Both the position numbers and the translations under genes were made by a program. From Lachnospiraceae bacterium (GTDB lineage: Bacteria; Bacillota; Clostridia; Lachnospirales; Lachnospiraceae), in assembly GCA_902363835.1 (NCBI GenBank), contig CABJBM010000003.1, positions 235,610 through 299,609 on the forward strand: a stretch of DNA of 64,000 bases, read 5' to 3'. Position 1 is the stretch's first letter; each line of letters opens with the position of its first letter. The notes beneath the pieces are model-generated. The model saw only the letters and a program-made list of their open reading frames with translations, ran no database searches and was not told the DNA's origin. Positions 42,572 to 50,762 of this stretch are shown here, in pieces.

Positions 42572-43372
42572 ATGGGTGCTAATACTAAATTTGGTGCTAA
42601 AGAAGTTATGGATGTAATTCTTTATGATATGTCCACAAGTAAACCAGTAATCTTTTTTGATACTTTAAAGACCTCTTCTATCGAAGTAACTGCAGAAAAG
42701 GTATATGCAAGAGGTGGAAAAGGTAATGCAAAGCTCATCACATGGGAGTTAAATAAGGAAGGAAAGCTAACTATTGAAGACGCCTTACTTTCACCTAAGT
42801 CTCTTGAATTAATATCTGGTGTTGCTACTGTAACAGGGGCGCAGACGGTATATATGAGGCAGTCAACAGAATTTGACACTACTGGTGCAACCCCCAAAGA
42901 CAAAGGAGAATTATATCCTTTAACGGCAAGCTCTTCTGGTGTTATTGAACTGGCTTATGTTCCAAAGGAAGCAGCGAGTCAGATTTTGGTATATGAAGCT
43001 AGCGATGATTGCGGTACTCCAATTGCAATGACCGGAGCACAGTTCACCGGTAAGACTTTAACTGTAGCTGCGGCATCAAACAAAAAAGTTATTGTTTATT
43101 ATACATTTGCAAGTGCCGCCACTACAGAAACTTACGTAATTGATGCTTCTCACTTTAGTGGTACATATAAGCTGGTAGGCAACACAGTAATCAGAAATAG
43201 GGAGACAGGAAAAGATGAAGCATTCCAGGTTGTAATACCTAACTTGAAATGGAGTTCTAATCTTAATCTAGACTTCTCTGCTGAAGGAGATCCGCAGCCA
43301 ACCTCATTTGAATGTGAGATCATGAAGGCTGCAAGCAGTTCTACTATGATTCAGATGACGAGATGGGCATAA
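42572..43372 (+). CDS. major tail (tube) protein
   Basis: 266 aa, behind TTAGGAGGAAACATA. FGAKEVMDVILYDMSTSKPV, FDTLKTSSIEVTAEKVYARG and the abundance of Ala/Thr/Gly strands are typical of siphovirus tube proteins. The Ala-rich segment (TVAAASNKKVIVYYTFASAA) may be an inserted surface domain. It follows the order of Clostridia siphoviruses. Confidence 0.75.
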   Translation: MGANTKFGAKEVMDVILYDMSTSKPVIFFDTLKTSSIEVTAEKVYARGGKGNAKLITWELNKEGKLTIEDALLSPKSLELISGVATVTGAQTVYMRQSTEFDTTGATPKDKGELYPLTASSSGVIELAYVPKEAASQILVYEASDDCGTPIAMTGAQFTGKTLTVAAASNKKVIVYYTFASAATTETYVIDASHFSGTYKLVGNTVIRNRETGKDEAFQVVIPNLKWSSNLNLDFSAEGDPQPTSFECEIMKAASSSTMIQMTRWA

Positions 43373-43405
43373 TGCTCATCTCTTGCTGTTATAGGAGGAC
43401 TATTA

Positions 43406-43606
43406 GTGAAAGTTAAGATTGAAAAAGTAGTAGAAGGAACCTATGGCTATGATTCAATTATAGTTACAATTGACAAAATGAAAACCGACATTGTTTTTGA
43501 TGCAAAGCATAAGGTAAAGCAGTATGAAGGAAAATACGTTGATTTATCTAATGAGAACGGAATTTTTAAGATCAAAGAAATTAAAGTATCTGAAAATATA
43601 AAATAG
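43406..43606 (+). CDS. small tail-module protein (66 aa)
   Basis: GTG start with AGGAGGACTATTA. MKVKIEKVVEGTYGYDSIIV… is a compact beta fold, KYVDLSNENGIFKIKEIKV. Located after the tail tube gene, followed by a strong terminator. Function unknown. Confidence 0.6.
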   Translation: MKVKIEKVVEGTYGYDSIIVTIDKMKTDIVFDAKHKVKQYEGKYVDLSNENGIFKIKEIKVSENIK

Positions 43607-43626
43607 TGATTGAATTGTATAGTGTG

Positions 43627-43667
43627 AGGGATATGCATATTCAATCATTTGCATATCCCTATTTTTT
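43627..43667 (+). terminator. Rho-independent terminator
   Basis: AGGGATATGC and GCATATCCCT separated by an AT-rich loop, then ATTTTTT. Confidence 0.85.
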
Positions 43668-43691
43668 ACGTCTTAGAATGGAGGGAATATT

Positions 43692-43865
43692 ATATACGAA
43701 ACAAAATTTGATAAGGAATATCAAAGCCAATATCTGGCTGAGGTAAATTATCTTACAGAGAAAGGTATTAAATATACTTTTGTAAAGAAAATAAATGGAT
43801 TGATTACCTATAAATATGAAAAGAATAAAAGACTTTTCAAGGCATTAGCAGAATTCTATTCGTAA
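43692..43865 (+). CDS. small phage protein (57 aa) with apparent AUA start
   Basis: The frame reads (I)YETKFDKEYQSQYLAEVNYL… and ends ALAEFYS. An in-frame TAG lies six codons upstream, and between them only ATT and ATA are possible starts. GGAGG ends 7 bases before ATA 43692. The next ATG/GTG/TTG in frame is about 37 codons inside, so a standard start is excluded. Function unknown; a helical charged protein like those paired with tail genes in clostridial phages. Confidence 0.65.
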   Translation: MYETKFDKEYQSQYLAEVNYLTEKGIKYTFVKKINGLITYKYEKNKRLFKALAEFYS

Positions 43866-43994
43866 ATAAAGAGACAATATTGGATGAGGTTGTGCAAGAC
43901 AATGCATGTAAAAGTGGATAACATACCTGTGAGGATATTTCCGATAGACAGGAAGGTTTGCCATTTTATCCCCTATATTAGCAGGAGGAATACT

Positions 43995-44384
43995 ATGACT
44001 GATGTATTACAGAATATAAATATTATGGAATTGTTGTCTGCAATTTGGACTGTTGTGCTGGTTCCAATTTTAGGTTATGCGTGGAAACAGGCTTATTCCT
44101 GGTTAGAAACAAAGAAACTGGATAAGTATGCTACTATTTTATATGAAGAAGTTGTAAAGGCAGTTAAGTCGGTGTACGAAACTTCGGTTAAAGATCTTAA
44201 AAAATCCGCCGATTGGACACCGCAAAAACAGGAAGAAGTAAAAGAACTTGCCAAAACTAAAGTGTGTCAGGCATTGTCAACTTCTATCTACAGAAGTTTA
44301 AAAGAGGCAAATTCTGATTTTGAAGATTATTTAGACTCATTAGTTGGCACCGCCTTATTCGATATCAAGAATGAAGCGTTATAA
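43995..44384 (+). CDS. LLH-family phage holin
   Basis: 129 aa. ATG 43995 follows AGGAGGAATACT (a longer frame exists but lacks a ribosome site). One membrane helix (IMELLSAIWTVVLVPILGYA) precedes a helical cytoplasmic domain (KLDKYATILYEEVVKAVKSV), the usual LLH layout. Forms membrane lesions that release the endolysin encoded at 29.6 kb. Confidence 0.8.
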   Translation: MTDVLQNINIMELLSAIWTVVLVPILGYAWKQAYSWLETKKLDKYATILYEEVVKAVKSVYETSVKDLKKSADWTPQKQEEVKELAKTKVCQALSTSIYRSLKEANSDFEDYLDSLVGTALFDIKNEAL

Positions 44385-44407
44385 TTCGAGAGGTAGGTAC
44401 ATAATGA

Positions 44408-44917
44408 TTGAACGAGTTAGCAGAATTACAAAAAATTGATATTTTATCATGGTTGATAACTGGATTCCTTATCATATCGGCCATTAACTCAAGCGCTACT
44501 ATTATCGGAAAATTTTCAGAAACTATAGGGAAGCCTGTAAAATGGGTTAGAAAAAAACAGGAAGATCATTGTTTACTGATAAAGACCTCTCAAAGTTTAG
44601 ATGAGCTGTGGGAACAAAGGAAAATTGATGTGGAGCAGTCAATTAAACACGATGAAATATTGCGCGATGATTTGAAGAAATTAACGGATATGTTTGTTGA
44701 TAAATCAATAGATGATATGCGCTATGAGATTTTAGACTTTGCCTCTTCTCTTTCATCTGGAAGAACATATAGTAAGGAACAATATGATCATGTGCTAAAT
44801 ATCTATGAAAAATATGAAAAGATACTAGAAGAAAATCATCTTAGTAATGGAAAAGTAAATACCTCGATGGAAGTTATTCGAGAAATATATAAAGATAAAT
44901 TAAAAAACGGTTTTTAG
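44408..44917 (+). CDS. single-pass membrane protein, possible holin partner (169 aa)
   Basis: TTG start at 44408 right after a TGA. A hydrophobic helix (DILSWLITGFLIISAINSSA) is followed by a coiled-coil-rich, charged cytoplasmic domain (DEILRDDLKKLTDMFVDKSI). Sits 24 bases after the holin gene and before a strong terminator. Similar proteins follow LLH holins in clostridial phages; role unknown. Confidence 0.65.
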   Translation: MNELAELQKIDILSWLITGFLIISAINSSATIIGKFSETIGKPVKWVRKKQEDHCLLIKTSQSLDELWEQRKIDVEQSIKHDEILRDDLKKLTDMFVDKSIDDMRYEILDFASSLSSGRTYSKEQYDHVLNIYEKYEKILEENHLSNGKVNTSMEVIREIYKDKLKNGF

Positions 44918-44920
44918 AAG

Positions 44921-44954
44921 AAAGAGCGATTTCATAGTGAGGTCGCTCTTTTTG
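44921..44954 (+). terminator. Rho-independent terminator of holin unit
   Basis: AAAGAGCGA pairs with TCGCTCTTT across a 13-nt loop, followed by TTTG. Confidence 0.85.
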
Positions 44955-45019
44955 TATATCAAAACGGAGAATATCTGTATGAGCAACAATAAGTTGATAC
45001 AGGTATTTTCATATCTGTA

Positions 45020-45109
45020 AGATGAGAGGTTATTGAACTCATCTCTTGGGTAGTGAATAGCGAAGGTCGCTCCTTTGCGAAGTGGGACTCCTCTGACCAC
45101 GTTCACTAC
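45020..45109 (+). ncRNA. compact structured RNA: hairpin plus three-way junction
   Basis: AGATGAG/CTCATCT (45020-45044) is a hairpin. Then GTAGTGAA (45050-45057) pairs perfectly with TTCACTAC (45102-45109), enclosing GCGAAGG/CCTTTGC and GTGG/CCAC. All stems are free of mismatches. It lies in the leader of the antirepressor gene at 45162, with no open frame. Could be a small RNA, a leader switch, or a recombination site. Confidence 0.5.
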
Positions 45110-45161
45110 TCTTCTACTAAATCAGAGGATAAAAATAAGAAAGAATAAATGAGGATAAAAT

Positions 45162-45920
45162 ATGATAACGATGGAAATTTTCAAGAATGAAGAATTTGGA
45201 GAAGTAAGAACGGTTGTAATTGACGATAAACCATATTTTTGTGGAAATGATATTGCAAAATCACTTGGATATGCGCAAACCGCGAAAGCAGTTAGGGAAC
45301 ACTGTAAAAAAGATGGGTGTCTAAATCAGACAGTCATAGATTCTATGGGAAGAGAACAGGAAACCAGATTTATTACAGAGGGAAATGTTTATAGACTTAT
45401 AATGAAGTCAAAATTACCAAATGCAGAAAAGTTTGAATCATGGGTTATGGACGATGTATTGCCTAGTATTCGTAAGCATGGTGCTTATATGACTGAGCAA
45501 ACGATTGAAAAGGCATTGACTTCACCAGATTTTCTTATACAGTTAGCAACTCAATTAAAAGAAGAACAAACGGCAAGAAAACTTGCAGAACAAAAAGTAG
45601 AAGAACAAAAACCTTTGGTTGATTTTGCAAACAAAGTATCTGATAGTAGTAATCTAATTGATATGGGTAAAATGGCAAAATTATTAAAAGATGAACACAT
45701 TGATATTGGTCGCAATCGTTTATTTGAGTGGTTAAGATGTAAAGAGATTTTAATGAGAAATAATATGCCGTATCAAAGATATATTGATGGTGGGTATTTT
45801 CAAGTTAAAGAATCTATATATGAAACTCCGTATGGATCTAAAACACAGCAAACTACATACGTTACGGGTCGTGGACAGATTTACATCACTGAGAAACTTA
45901 GAAAAGAATATTGTGCATAG
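45162..45920 (+). CDS. Bro-N / KilA-C type antirepressor
   Basis: 252 aa. Residues about 1-105 are a Bro-N domain (FKNEEFGEVRTVVIDDKPYF, KSLGYAQTAKAVREHC, ESWVMDDVLPSIRKHGAYM). A linker helix and a C-terminal KilA-C/ANT-like domain (MGKMAKLLKDEHIDIGRNRL, FEWLRCKEILMRNNMPYQR) follow. Preceded by GAGG, 7 bases from ATG. It is flanked by its own leader and terminator within the late module, like a moron or an inducible antirepressor. Confidence 0.88.
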   Translation: MITMEIFKNEEFGEVRTVVIDDKPYFCGNDIAKSLGYAQTAKAVREHCKKDGCLNQTVIDSMGREQETRFITEGNVYRLIMKSKLPNAEKFESWVMDDVLPSIRKHGAYMTEQTIEKALTSPDFLIQLATQLKEEQTARKLAEQKVEEQKPLVDFANKVSDSSNLIDMGKMAKLLKDEHIDIGRNRLFEWLRCKEILMRNNMPYQRYIDGGYFQVKESIYETPYGSKTQQTTYVTGRGQIYITEKLRKEYCA

Positions 45921-45953
45921 AGAGTAGATAGCCACTACTCTCTTTTATTTTTG
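45919..45953 (+). terminator. Rho-independent terminator of antirepressor gene
   Basis: AGAGAGTA and TACTCTCT around a 9-nt loop, followed by TTTATTTTT. Confidence 0.85.
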
Positions 45954-45976
45954 TAAATGAAAGGAAGTGGGTAATA

Positions 45977-46411
45977 ATAGAAAACCTAAAACTTATATTA
46001 GATAACAATATTGTAGAAAAATATAATCAGCATTATTTCAAACAACACCCAAAAGCAAGAAAAAAGGCAATAGAACATGCTTATCACCCTTCCATAAATG
46101 TATGGATGGTATTACCACGAATACAAATGAATGCCTTAAAACAAAAATGGAAAGATTTTATTATTTTCTGGATAAATGACTTGGGATTACAAAACACGCG
46201 ACTCAATAGTTTTGATATGATATTTACTACATATATGCCCACTAAAAGACGCGTAGATTGTGATAATACGGTTCCAAAGTTTATTTTAGATGGATTTAGC
46301 GAGTCTGGCTTTATAATTGATGACGATGGTTCACATCTACGCTCTCTTACCTTAAAAACTGGATATGATAAAGCAAATCCACGTACCGAAATTGAAGTCA
46401 TCAAATATTAG
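45977..46411 (+). CDS. RusA-like Holliday junction nuclease with apparent AUA start
   Basis: About 144 aa. KRRVDCDNTVPKFILDGFSE, then GFIIDDDGSHLRSL, is the RusA core with catalytic aspartates. The coding frame extends well upstream of the first ATG (46106): NNIVEKYNQHYFKQHPKARK and HPSINVWMVLPRIQMN are typical N-terminal blocks of this protein. The only starts there are ATA 45974 or 45977, behind AGGAAGTGG. The enzyme resolves branched DNA for packaging or recombination. Confidence 0.75.
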   Translation: MENLKLILDNNIVEKYNQHYFKQHPKARKKAIEHAYHPSINVWMVLPRIQMNALKQKWKDFIIFWINDLGLQNTRLNSFDMIFTTYMPTKRRVDCDNTVPKFILDGFSESGFIIDDDGSHLRSLTLKTGYDKANPRTEIEVIKY

Positions 46412-46450
46412 ATCCAATCTCCTCCCAATCCCCAATTATATCACATAAAG

Positions 46451-46484
46451 TGGTTAAAAGGTTAACCAATATTTATTGTATAAT
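46451..46484 (+). promoter_or_regulatory. promoter and palindromic operator of XRE moron gene
   Basis: TGGTTAA-AAGG-TTAACCA (46451-46468) is a perfect inverted repeat 10 bp upstream of a TATAAT box (46479-46484), so it covers the -35 region. It likely binds the XRE protein encoded at 46567. Confidence 0.6.
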
Positions 46485-46566
46485 TTTACCATGATAAACA
46501 AACGTACACATACAAATACTATACCAGATAAAAATAATAGAACGTTCAATTTAACGAGGTATAGTT

Positions 46567-46770
46567 ATGCATATTGATAATAATTTGTTAAAATATCGTA
46601 TTGCCAAAAATATGAGCGTACATGATTTATCACGCAAAACTGGGTTACATCACACTACTATTACAAATATAGAAAATAACAATCCTCAAAATGTCACATT
46701 AATAACTGCATGGCTCCTGTCTAAAGCTTTGGGGGTGTGTCCTTTTGAATTGTTTGTTATAAAAAGATAA
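46567..46770 (+). CDS. small XRE/Cro-like regulator (67 aa)
   Basis: One HTH domain: LKYRIAKNMSVHDLSRKTGL, HHTTITNIENNNPQNVTLIT, then ALGVCPFELFVI. It has its own promoter with a palindrome, inside the otherwise late module, so it is probably expressed in the lysogen (moron-like). Start ATG 46567 behind AACGAGGTATAGTT. Confidence 0.85.
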   Translation: MHIDNNLLKYRIAKNMSVHDLSRKTGLHHTTITNIENNNPQNVTLITAWLLSKALGVCPFELFVIKR

Positions 46771-46792
46771 TATATTTTATGGAGGTATGGGC

Positions 46793-47008
46793 ATGAGTAT
46801 GGACAAGGCTTTGAGTACAGATGAAGGTAACATTATTACAGAAAGACAATTTCTAAAAGTAATGTGTATTGACGATGATGATGCGTTTGACTTTCGCGTG
46901 TTAGAAAATGTGGAGAAGCCAGTGGAAGAAGTATCAGAGTTCATTACTTCAAAATTAAAAATACATAAAAATGCCAAATGGATACTATTGCCGTGTGAAA
47001 TGGTGTAA
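46793..47008 (+). CDS. hypothetical acidic protein (71 aa)
   Basis: ATG 46793 lies 7 bases after GGAGGTATG. Sequence MSMDKALSTDEGNIITERQF… is acidic; the IDDDDAFDFRVLENVEKPVE segment may be flexible. Likely in one transcript with the XRE gene. Function unknown. Confidence 0.6.
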   Translation: MSMDKALSTDEGNIITERQFLKVMCIDDDDAFDFRVLENVEKPVEEVSEFITSKLKIHKNAKWILLPCEMV

Positions 47009-47027
47009 AAAAAAAACTGAAAAGAAG

Positions 47028-47064
47028 TTTAGAGCTGATCGCAATGGTCGGCTCTTATTTATTT
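47028..47064 (+). terminator. terminator of the moron unit
   Basis: AGAGCTGA and TCGGCTCT around TCGCAATGG, then TATTTATTTT. Confidence 0.7.
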
Positions 47065-47079
47065 TGGAGGAAAAATATT

Positions 47080-47286
47080 ATGTTTAATTATATTAAATCT
47101 AAGTTATTTTTTGCAAAACTAAAAGTGGAGTTATACAAGGCATTATCTCATAGCGAAGACTATTTCGAGATGTTCACAAAGTTAGCAATTGCTTCTAAAG
47201 AAATGACACCTGAAGAAGTAAAGAGTGAGTTTTTTAAAGAGTTCGCTGGTGTTGTCCATGACTATGTACATAGGGACGATAAATAA
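47080..47286 (+). CDS. hypothetical protein (68 aa)
   Basis: ATG 47080 behind TTGGAGGAAAAATATT. Helical, MFNYIKSKLFFAKLKVELYK… MTPEEVKSEFFKEFAGVVH. It abuts the next gene with a one-base overlap of stop and start. Function unknown. Confidence 0.6.
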   Translation: MFNYIKSKLFFAKLKVELYKALSHSEDYFEMFTKLAIASKEMTPEEVKSEFFKEFAGVVHDYVHRDDK

Positions 47287-47726
47287 TGCCAAGAACTTTT
47301 AAGTCTTTTGTTGAAATGGAAAACTTTATAGCAACAGCATGTGAAAAGGCTGTAAAGAAAACTTGCAATAGATTACTTGGGACTTTGCAAGAATTGATTA
47401 TGTCAGAGTACTATGATGCATTTGAACCAAAACAATACCAAAGAACTATGCAGTTCTACGATTCAGCAATGACAGAAATGCTTACCAATACTTGTGGGCA
47501 GATTTTTATGAATCCAGATAAAATGAATTATCCATTTAGCGGAAGGGGTTGGTCATGGGATGGCGTTACTCAGATAAACGCTGCTAGTGAAGGAATTCAT
47601 GGTGGCTGGACAACTAAAGAATCAGTACAACATATGTACTGGGATGAATTTGAAAACTATTGCGACAACAACGCTCTGAAAATTCTCAAAGAGGAACTTA
47701 AAAAATCTGGAGTAGATACAAAATAA
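47286..47726 (+). CDS. HK97-gp10-like or tail-module protein (146 aa)
   Basis: MPRTFKSFVEMENFIATACE and helices with TCNRLLGTLQELIMSEYYDA, then a Trp-rich loop (FSGRGWSWDGVTQINAASEG) and another WTTKESVQHMYWDEF. The helix plus Trp-loop layout resembles gp10-like head-tail proteins, but it sits far from the connector, just before the tape measure. Assignment weak. Confidence 0.5.
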   Translation: MPRTFKSFVEMENFIATACEKAVKKTCNRLLGTLQELIMSEYYDAFEPKQYQRTMQFYDSAMTEMLTNTCGQIFMNPDKMNYPFSGRGWSWDGVTQINAASEGIHGGWTTKESVQHMYWDEFENYCDNNALKILKEELKKSGVDTK

Positions 47727-47756
47727 AGTTTCTACTAAATTTATTATTTATTAACC

Positions 47757-47788
47757 CACTCTCCTTTCATATAAGGAGAGTTTTTGTT
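47757..47788 (+). terminator. Rho-independent terminator before the tape measure gene
   Basis: ACTCTCCTT and AAGGAGAGT around TCATAT, followed by TTTTTG. Confidence 0.75.
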
Positions 47789-47812
47789 GTGTAATTTTGA
47801 GAGGAGAATAAT

Positions 47813-49375
47813 ATGGCTGATTTTAGAACTCTCGTTGAGCTTATATTTGATAAAGCAAAAGCGAGAAGTGAACTAAATAGTATTTTAAAAGATTTACAAA
47901 AAGACGCCAATTTAAAAACAGAAATAAAAGTTGGTACTTCTGATGCTAAGAGGGCAAAAAAGGATTTAAATGAAACGGCTTCAGCCATTGATAAAATAGT
48001 ATCTGAATCTAGACAGTTGTCAAAAGTCAACACAATTAAAACATGGGCTGATAATAATACTAAAGCTATGAAAATGTTTGGTGATCAGATTCAGGATATT
48101 ATCACCAAGATGGGAAAAGCAAATCTTTCGCTGTCAGAATTTAAAGGTTTAGATGCTGATTTTAATAGAATAAAAATAGCGTCAAGAGATATGAATATAC
48201 TCGGTAAGACCTGGGGGGATTCGTTTAGGGCTGATGCTGGTAAGTTTGCTTCATGGCTGCTTCCTTCTGGTGGAATCATGGCTACAATTAACGGACTACG
48301 TAAAATGAAGGATTCTGTGATCGAGATAGATACAGCCTTAACTAATCTCTATAAAGTATCCGATGAAACGGGTTCTAAGTATAGACAGATTCTTCAAAGT
48401 TCAAATGTAGAAGCTCAAAAACTCGGAAGAACCGTATCCAGCCTTATTGAGCAGACAGCAACGTGGAAGAAACTTGGATTTACTATAGATGAATCTTCTG
48501 ATCTGGCCAAAGTGTCATCGATTTATTCAAATGTAGGTGAAGTATCGGATGACGTTGCTGTTTCTGATTTAGTAACAGCAATGAAAGCCTTTAACATTGC
48601 AGGATCAGACAGTATAACAATTGTAGATTCGCTTAACAAATTGGGTAACGAATTTGCTACCGATGCTGCCTCTCTCGGAGAAGGACTAAAAAACTCCGCA
48701 TCTTCTCTTCGTCTTGCAGGAAACGATATAGATCAGACTCTTGCTATGCTAACAGGTGGTACAGAAATTATTCAGAATGCAGGAGAAATGGGAAATGCTC
48801 TGAAAATACTGAGTATGAGAATACGAGGTATGAAAGGCGAGCTGGAAGCACTCGGAGAAGAATATGACAATGTGGAGTCAATATCAAAAATCCAAACCCA
48901 GATCTTGAATCGTACTGGCGGTACAGTAAATATATTTGACAATAATGGAAACTTCAAGTCTACGTATGAGATACTAAAGGGAATATCAGAAGTATGGGAT
49001 AAAATTTCTCAAACCGACCAGGCCGACCTTTTAGAAGTTATCGCGGGTAAACAGCGCGGTAACAGCGTTGCAGCTTTAATTCAATCATTCCAATCTGGGC
49101 AAGTGCAAAAGGCATTAGAGGCTTCAATTAATTCTGCTGGATCGGCCTATGCCGAACAGGAAAAATGGATGCAGTCTATTGAGGCAAAGGCGGGTCAATT
49201 TGAAGCTGCGTTCCAGTCATTATCAAACACCGTAATTGATTCTGATCTAATCAAATTTTTTGTTGATCTTGGAACAACCGTAACGAATTCTATAGATGGA
49301 ATTATTAAGGCGTTAGGAAGTTTAGGAACAATTAGTGCTATAGGAGGTGGGATTTTAGGTGCAAAAAGCTTGGGT
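47813..49375 (+). CDS. tape measure protein, exon 1 (521 aa)
   Basis: Start MADFRTLVELIFDKAKARSE behind GAGGAGAATAAT. Helical, coiled-coil N-terminus; then SKYRQILQSSNVEAQKLGRT and the conserved phage tape-measure block YSNVGEVSDDVAVSDLVTAM, AGSDSITIVDSLNKLGNEFA, GLKNSASSLRLAGNDIDQTL. The unspliced frame stops at 49438, only 21 codons past the exon end, after a nonsense tail (QRNRCRYNWLRGSRSHYCYG). The matching frame resumes at 52331. Joined length is about 2,212 aa, implying a tail of roughly 330 nm by the usual 0.15 nm per residue. Confidence 0.85.
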
Positions 49376-49868
49376 CAGCGAAATCGTTGCAGGTACAATT
49401 GGCTGCGAGGCTCAAGAAGTCACTACTGCTATGGTTAAAAGCCATAGGTAAAACGGGAACGAGTTTATGGTAATCATAAACAAGAGGGCTTAAGTATAAT
49501 TCCTTATATGACCATGCGTGACTGCGTGGTTTTGAGACTGGAACGACTATGAAAATAGTACTATCAGCAGGGAGACGTACTGCCATATGGCAAGTGTCGC
49601 CCCCATCGACTCTCAGGGAACGTGGAATCTATATTTCATGAAGGTAGAGTCAGGCCAGGTTGTCGTAAGACAATAACAAAAAGTCAATCGCAACTATGCG
49701 ATGTACCAGAAATAGTTGGGTGGATACTCCCAGATTTTTATACGGCTTGCAAACGTATAAAAGTTAATGTAATAGATAAAGTAATGATAAATAACTTACT
49801 AAATTAATACCTTTATGGTAACGAAATTACAATACGAGAATAACTTGTGATATAAGGAGATGAATGAT

Positions 49869-50066
49869 ATGAGTAATAAAGATAAGAAAAAAAGCATAAA
49901 TAATTATAAAAACAAAGAAGATATAGACTTGCCTGATTTCATTCCATTGGAAATGTATAAAGAAACTTTTGGTGGATTAGAAAATGTAACTGAAGAGTGG
50001 TATAGAAATAATGAACCCGATGTATGGCTTAAAAATCTGGAATGGTTTAAAAATAACAGGGGATAA
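49869..50066 (+). CDS. hypothetical protein in intron (65 aa)
   Basis: ATG 49869 lies 9 bases after AAGGAG. The protein MSNKDKKKSINNYKNKEDID… contains FIPLEMYKETFGGLENVTEE and ends just before a strong terminator. Charged, soluble, no HNH, GIY-YIG or LAGLIDADG motif. The only clear larger plus-strand gene of the intron. Function unknown. Confidence 0.65.
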   Translation: MSNKDKKKSINNYKNKEDIDLPDFIPLEMYKETFGGLENVTEEWYRNNEPDVWLKNLEWFKNNRG

Positions 50067-50081
50067 CCCCTGTTATTTTTT
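50048..50081. terminator. bidirectional terminator inside intron
   Basis: AATAACAGGGG-ATAA-CCCCTGTTATT is a perfect 11-bp stem flanked by A and T runs. It serves the plus gene ending at 50066 and the minus operon ending at 50073. Confidence 0.9.
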
Positions 50082-50204
50082 AGTGTCATTTTTTGATTCA
50101 TTGTCTGTATTTTCTTCATGTTTAACTATCACCTGAGAAAATGTTTCAGTGACCATTTGAATCGGAATGCTTTCTGGTAAATCGTCATCATCGTCTTTGC
50201 CCAT
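50073..50204 (-). CDS. acidic small protein in intron (43 aa)
   Basis: AAGGAGAGTACTT precedes ATG 50204. The protein MGKDDDDDLPESIPIQMVTE… is very acidic at its start and Lys/Asp-rich at its end. It follows the membrane protein gene by 11 bases in the same leftward operon; the pair may act together. Function unknown. Confidence 0.6.
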   Translation of the reverse strand: MGKDDDDDLPESIPIQMVTETFSQVIVKHEENTDNESKNDTKK

Positions 50205-50215
50205 AAGTACTCTCC

Positions 50216-50740
50216 TTATATTAATGTTTTAAGTATATCGCTGTTTGTTATAATATCACAAGCATAACACAGGAATACTGAAATAACAGAAACAATTATC
50301 CATTTATTTAGCTTTCTATGAGCCATACTTTTTAATAAATTCTGATTGCGGTTAATTATTGCAGAATTGATATACGTGTTTTCTAGTAATTTATTAACGC
50401 GTTCATTGATATACTTTTCGTCTTTTCCTTTACTTTCAAGTTTTTTTATTACATCATCTACATATTCTTTCGTTTTATCTATTGGATAATATCCATATGT
50501 ATATTTAGAATAGGCTAAGTAAAATCTATATAATGTAATAATAAAACACTGTAAAGATAGTAAACATAAGATGAAAAATAAAATATTAAAGTTGTCTCCG
50601 AGACAATCCTTCCATACTATTGCTTCGCCTGTTCCAACAATTGTAATTATAGCTAAAGCATTTGATATTTTGGCGTTTAACCTATCACAAAATACCATTT
50701 CATGGTTATATAGCTCTTTATATTCTTGAAGTAAATTCAT
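50216..50740 (-). CDS. multi-pass membrane protein in intron (SLATT/PycTM-like layout)
   Basis: 174 aa. Start MNLLQEYKELYNHEMVFCDR at 50740 behind AAGGAGTTTAAGAAT. An N-terminal helix leads into two membrane helices (NALAIITIVGTGEAIVW; ILFFILCLLSLQCFIITLYR), a charged cytoplasmic coiled-coil (YVDDVIKKLESKGKDEKYIN), and a last helix (WIIVSVISVFLCYACDII). The layout resembles SLATT or PycTM-type small effectors of anti-phage systems. That makes superinfection exclusion plausible, but there is no proof. Own promoter upstream. Confidence 0.65.
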   Translation of the reverse strand: MNLLQEYKELYNHEMVFCDRLNAKISNALAIITIVGTGEAIVWKDCLGDNFNILFFILCLLSLQCFIITLYRFYLAYSKYTYGYYPIDKTKEYVDDVIKKLESKGKDEKYINERVNKLLENTYINSAIINRNQNLLKSMAHRKLNKWIIVSVISVFLCYACDIITNSDILKTLI

Positions 50741-50762
50741 ATTCTTAAACTCCTTGGTGAGT

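Noticed and set aside
49376..49860. Group II intron or IStron as an explanation of the tape measure split
   Set aside because: No GTGYG 5' end, no reverse transcriptase, and no TnpA/TnpB frame; the U.G guide helix and P7/P8 fit group I.
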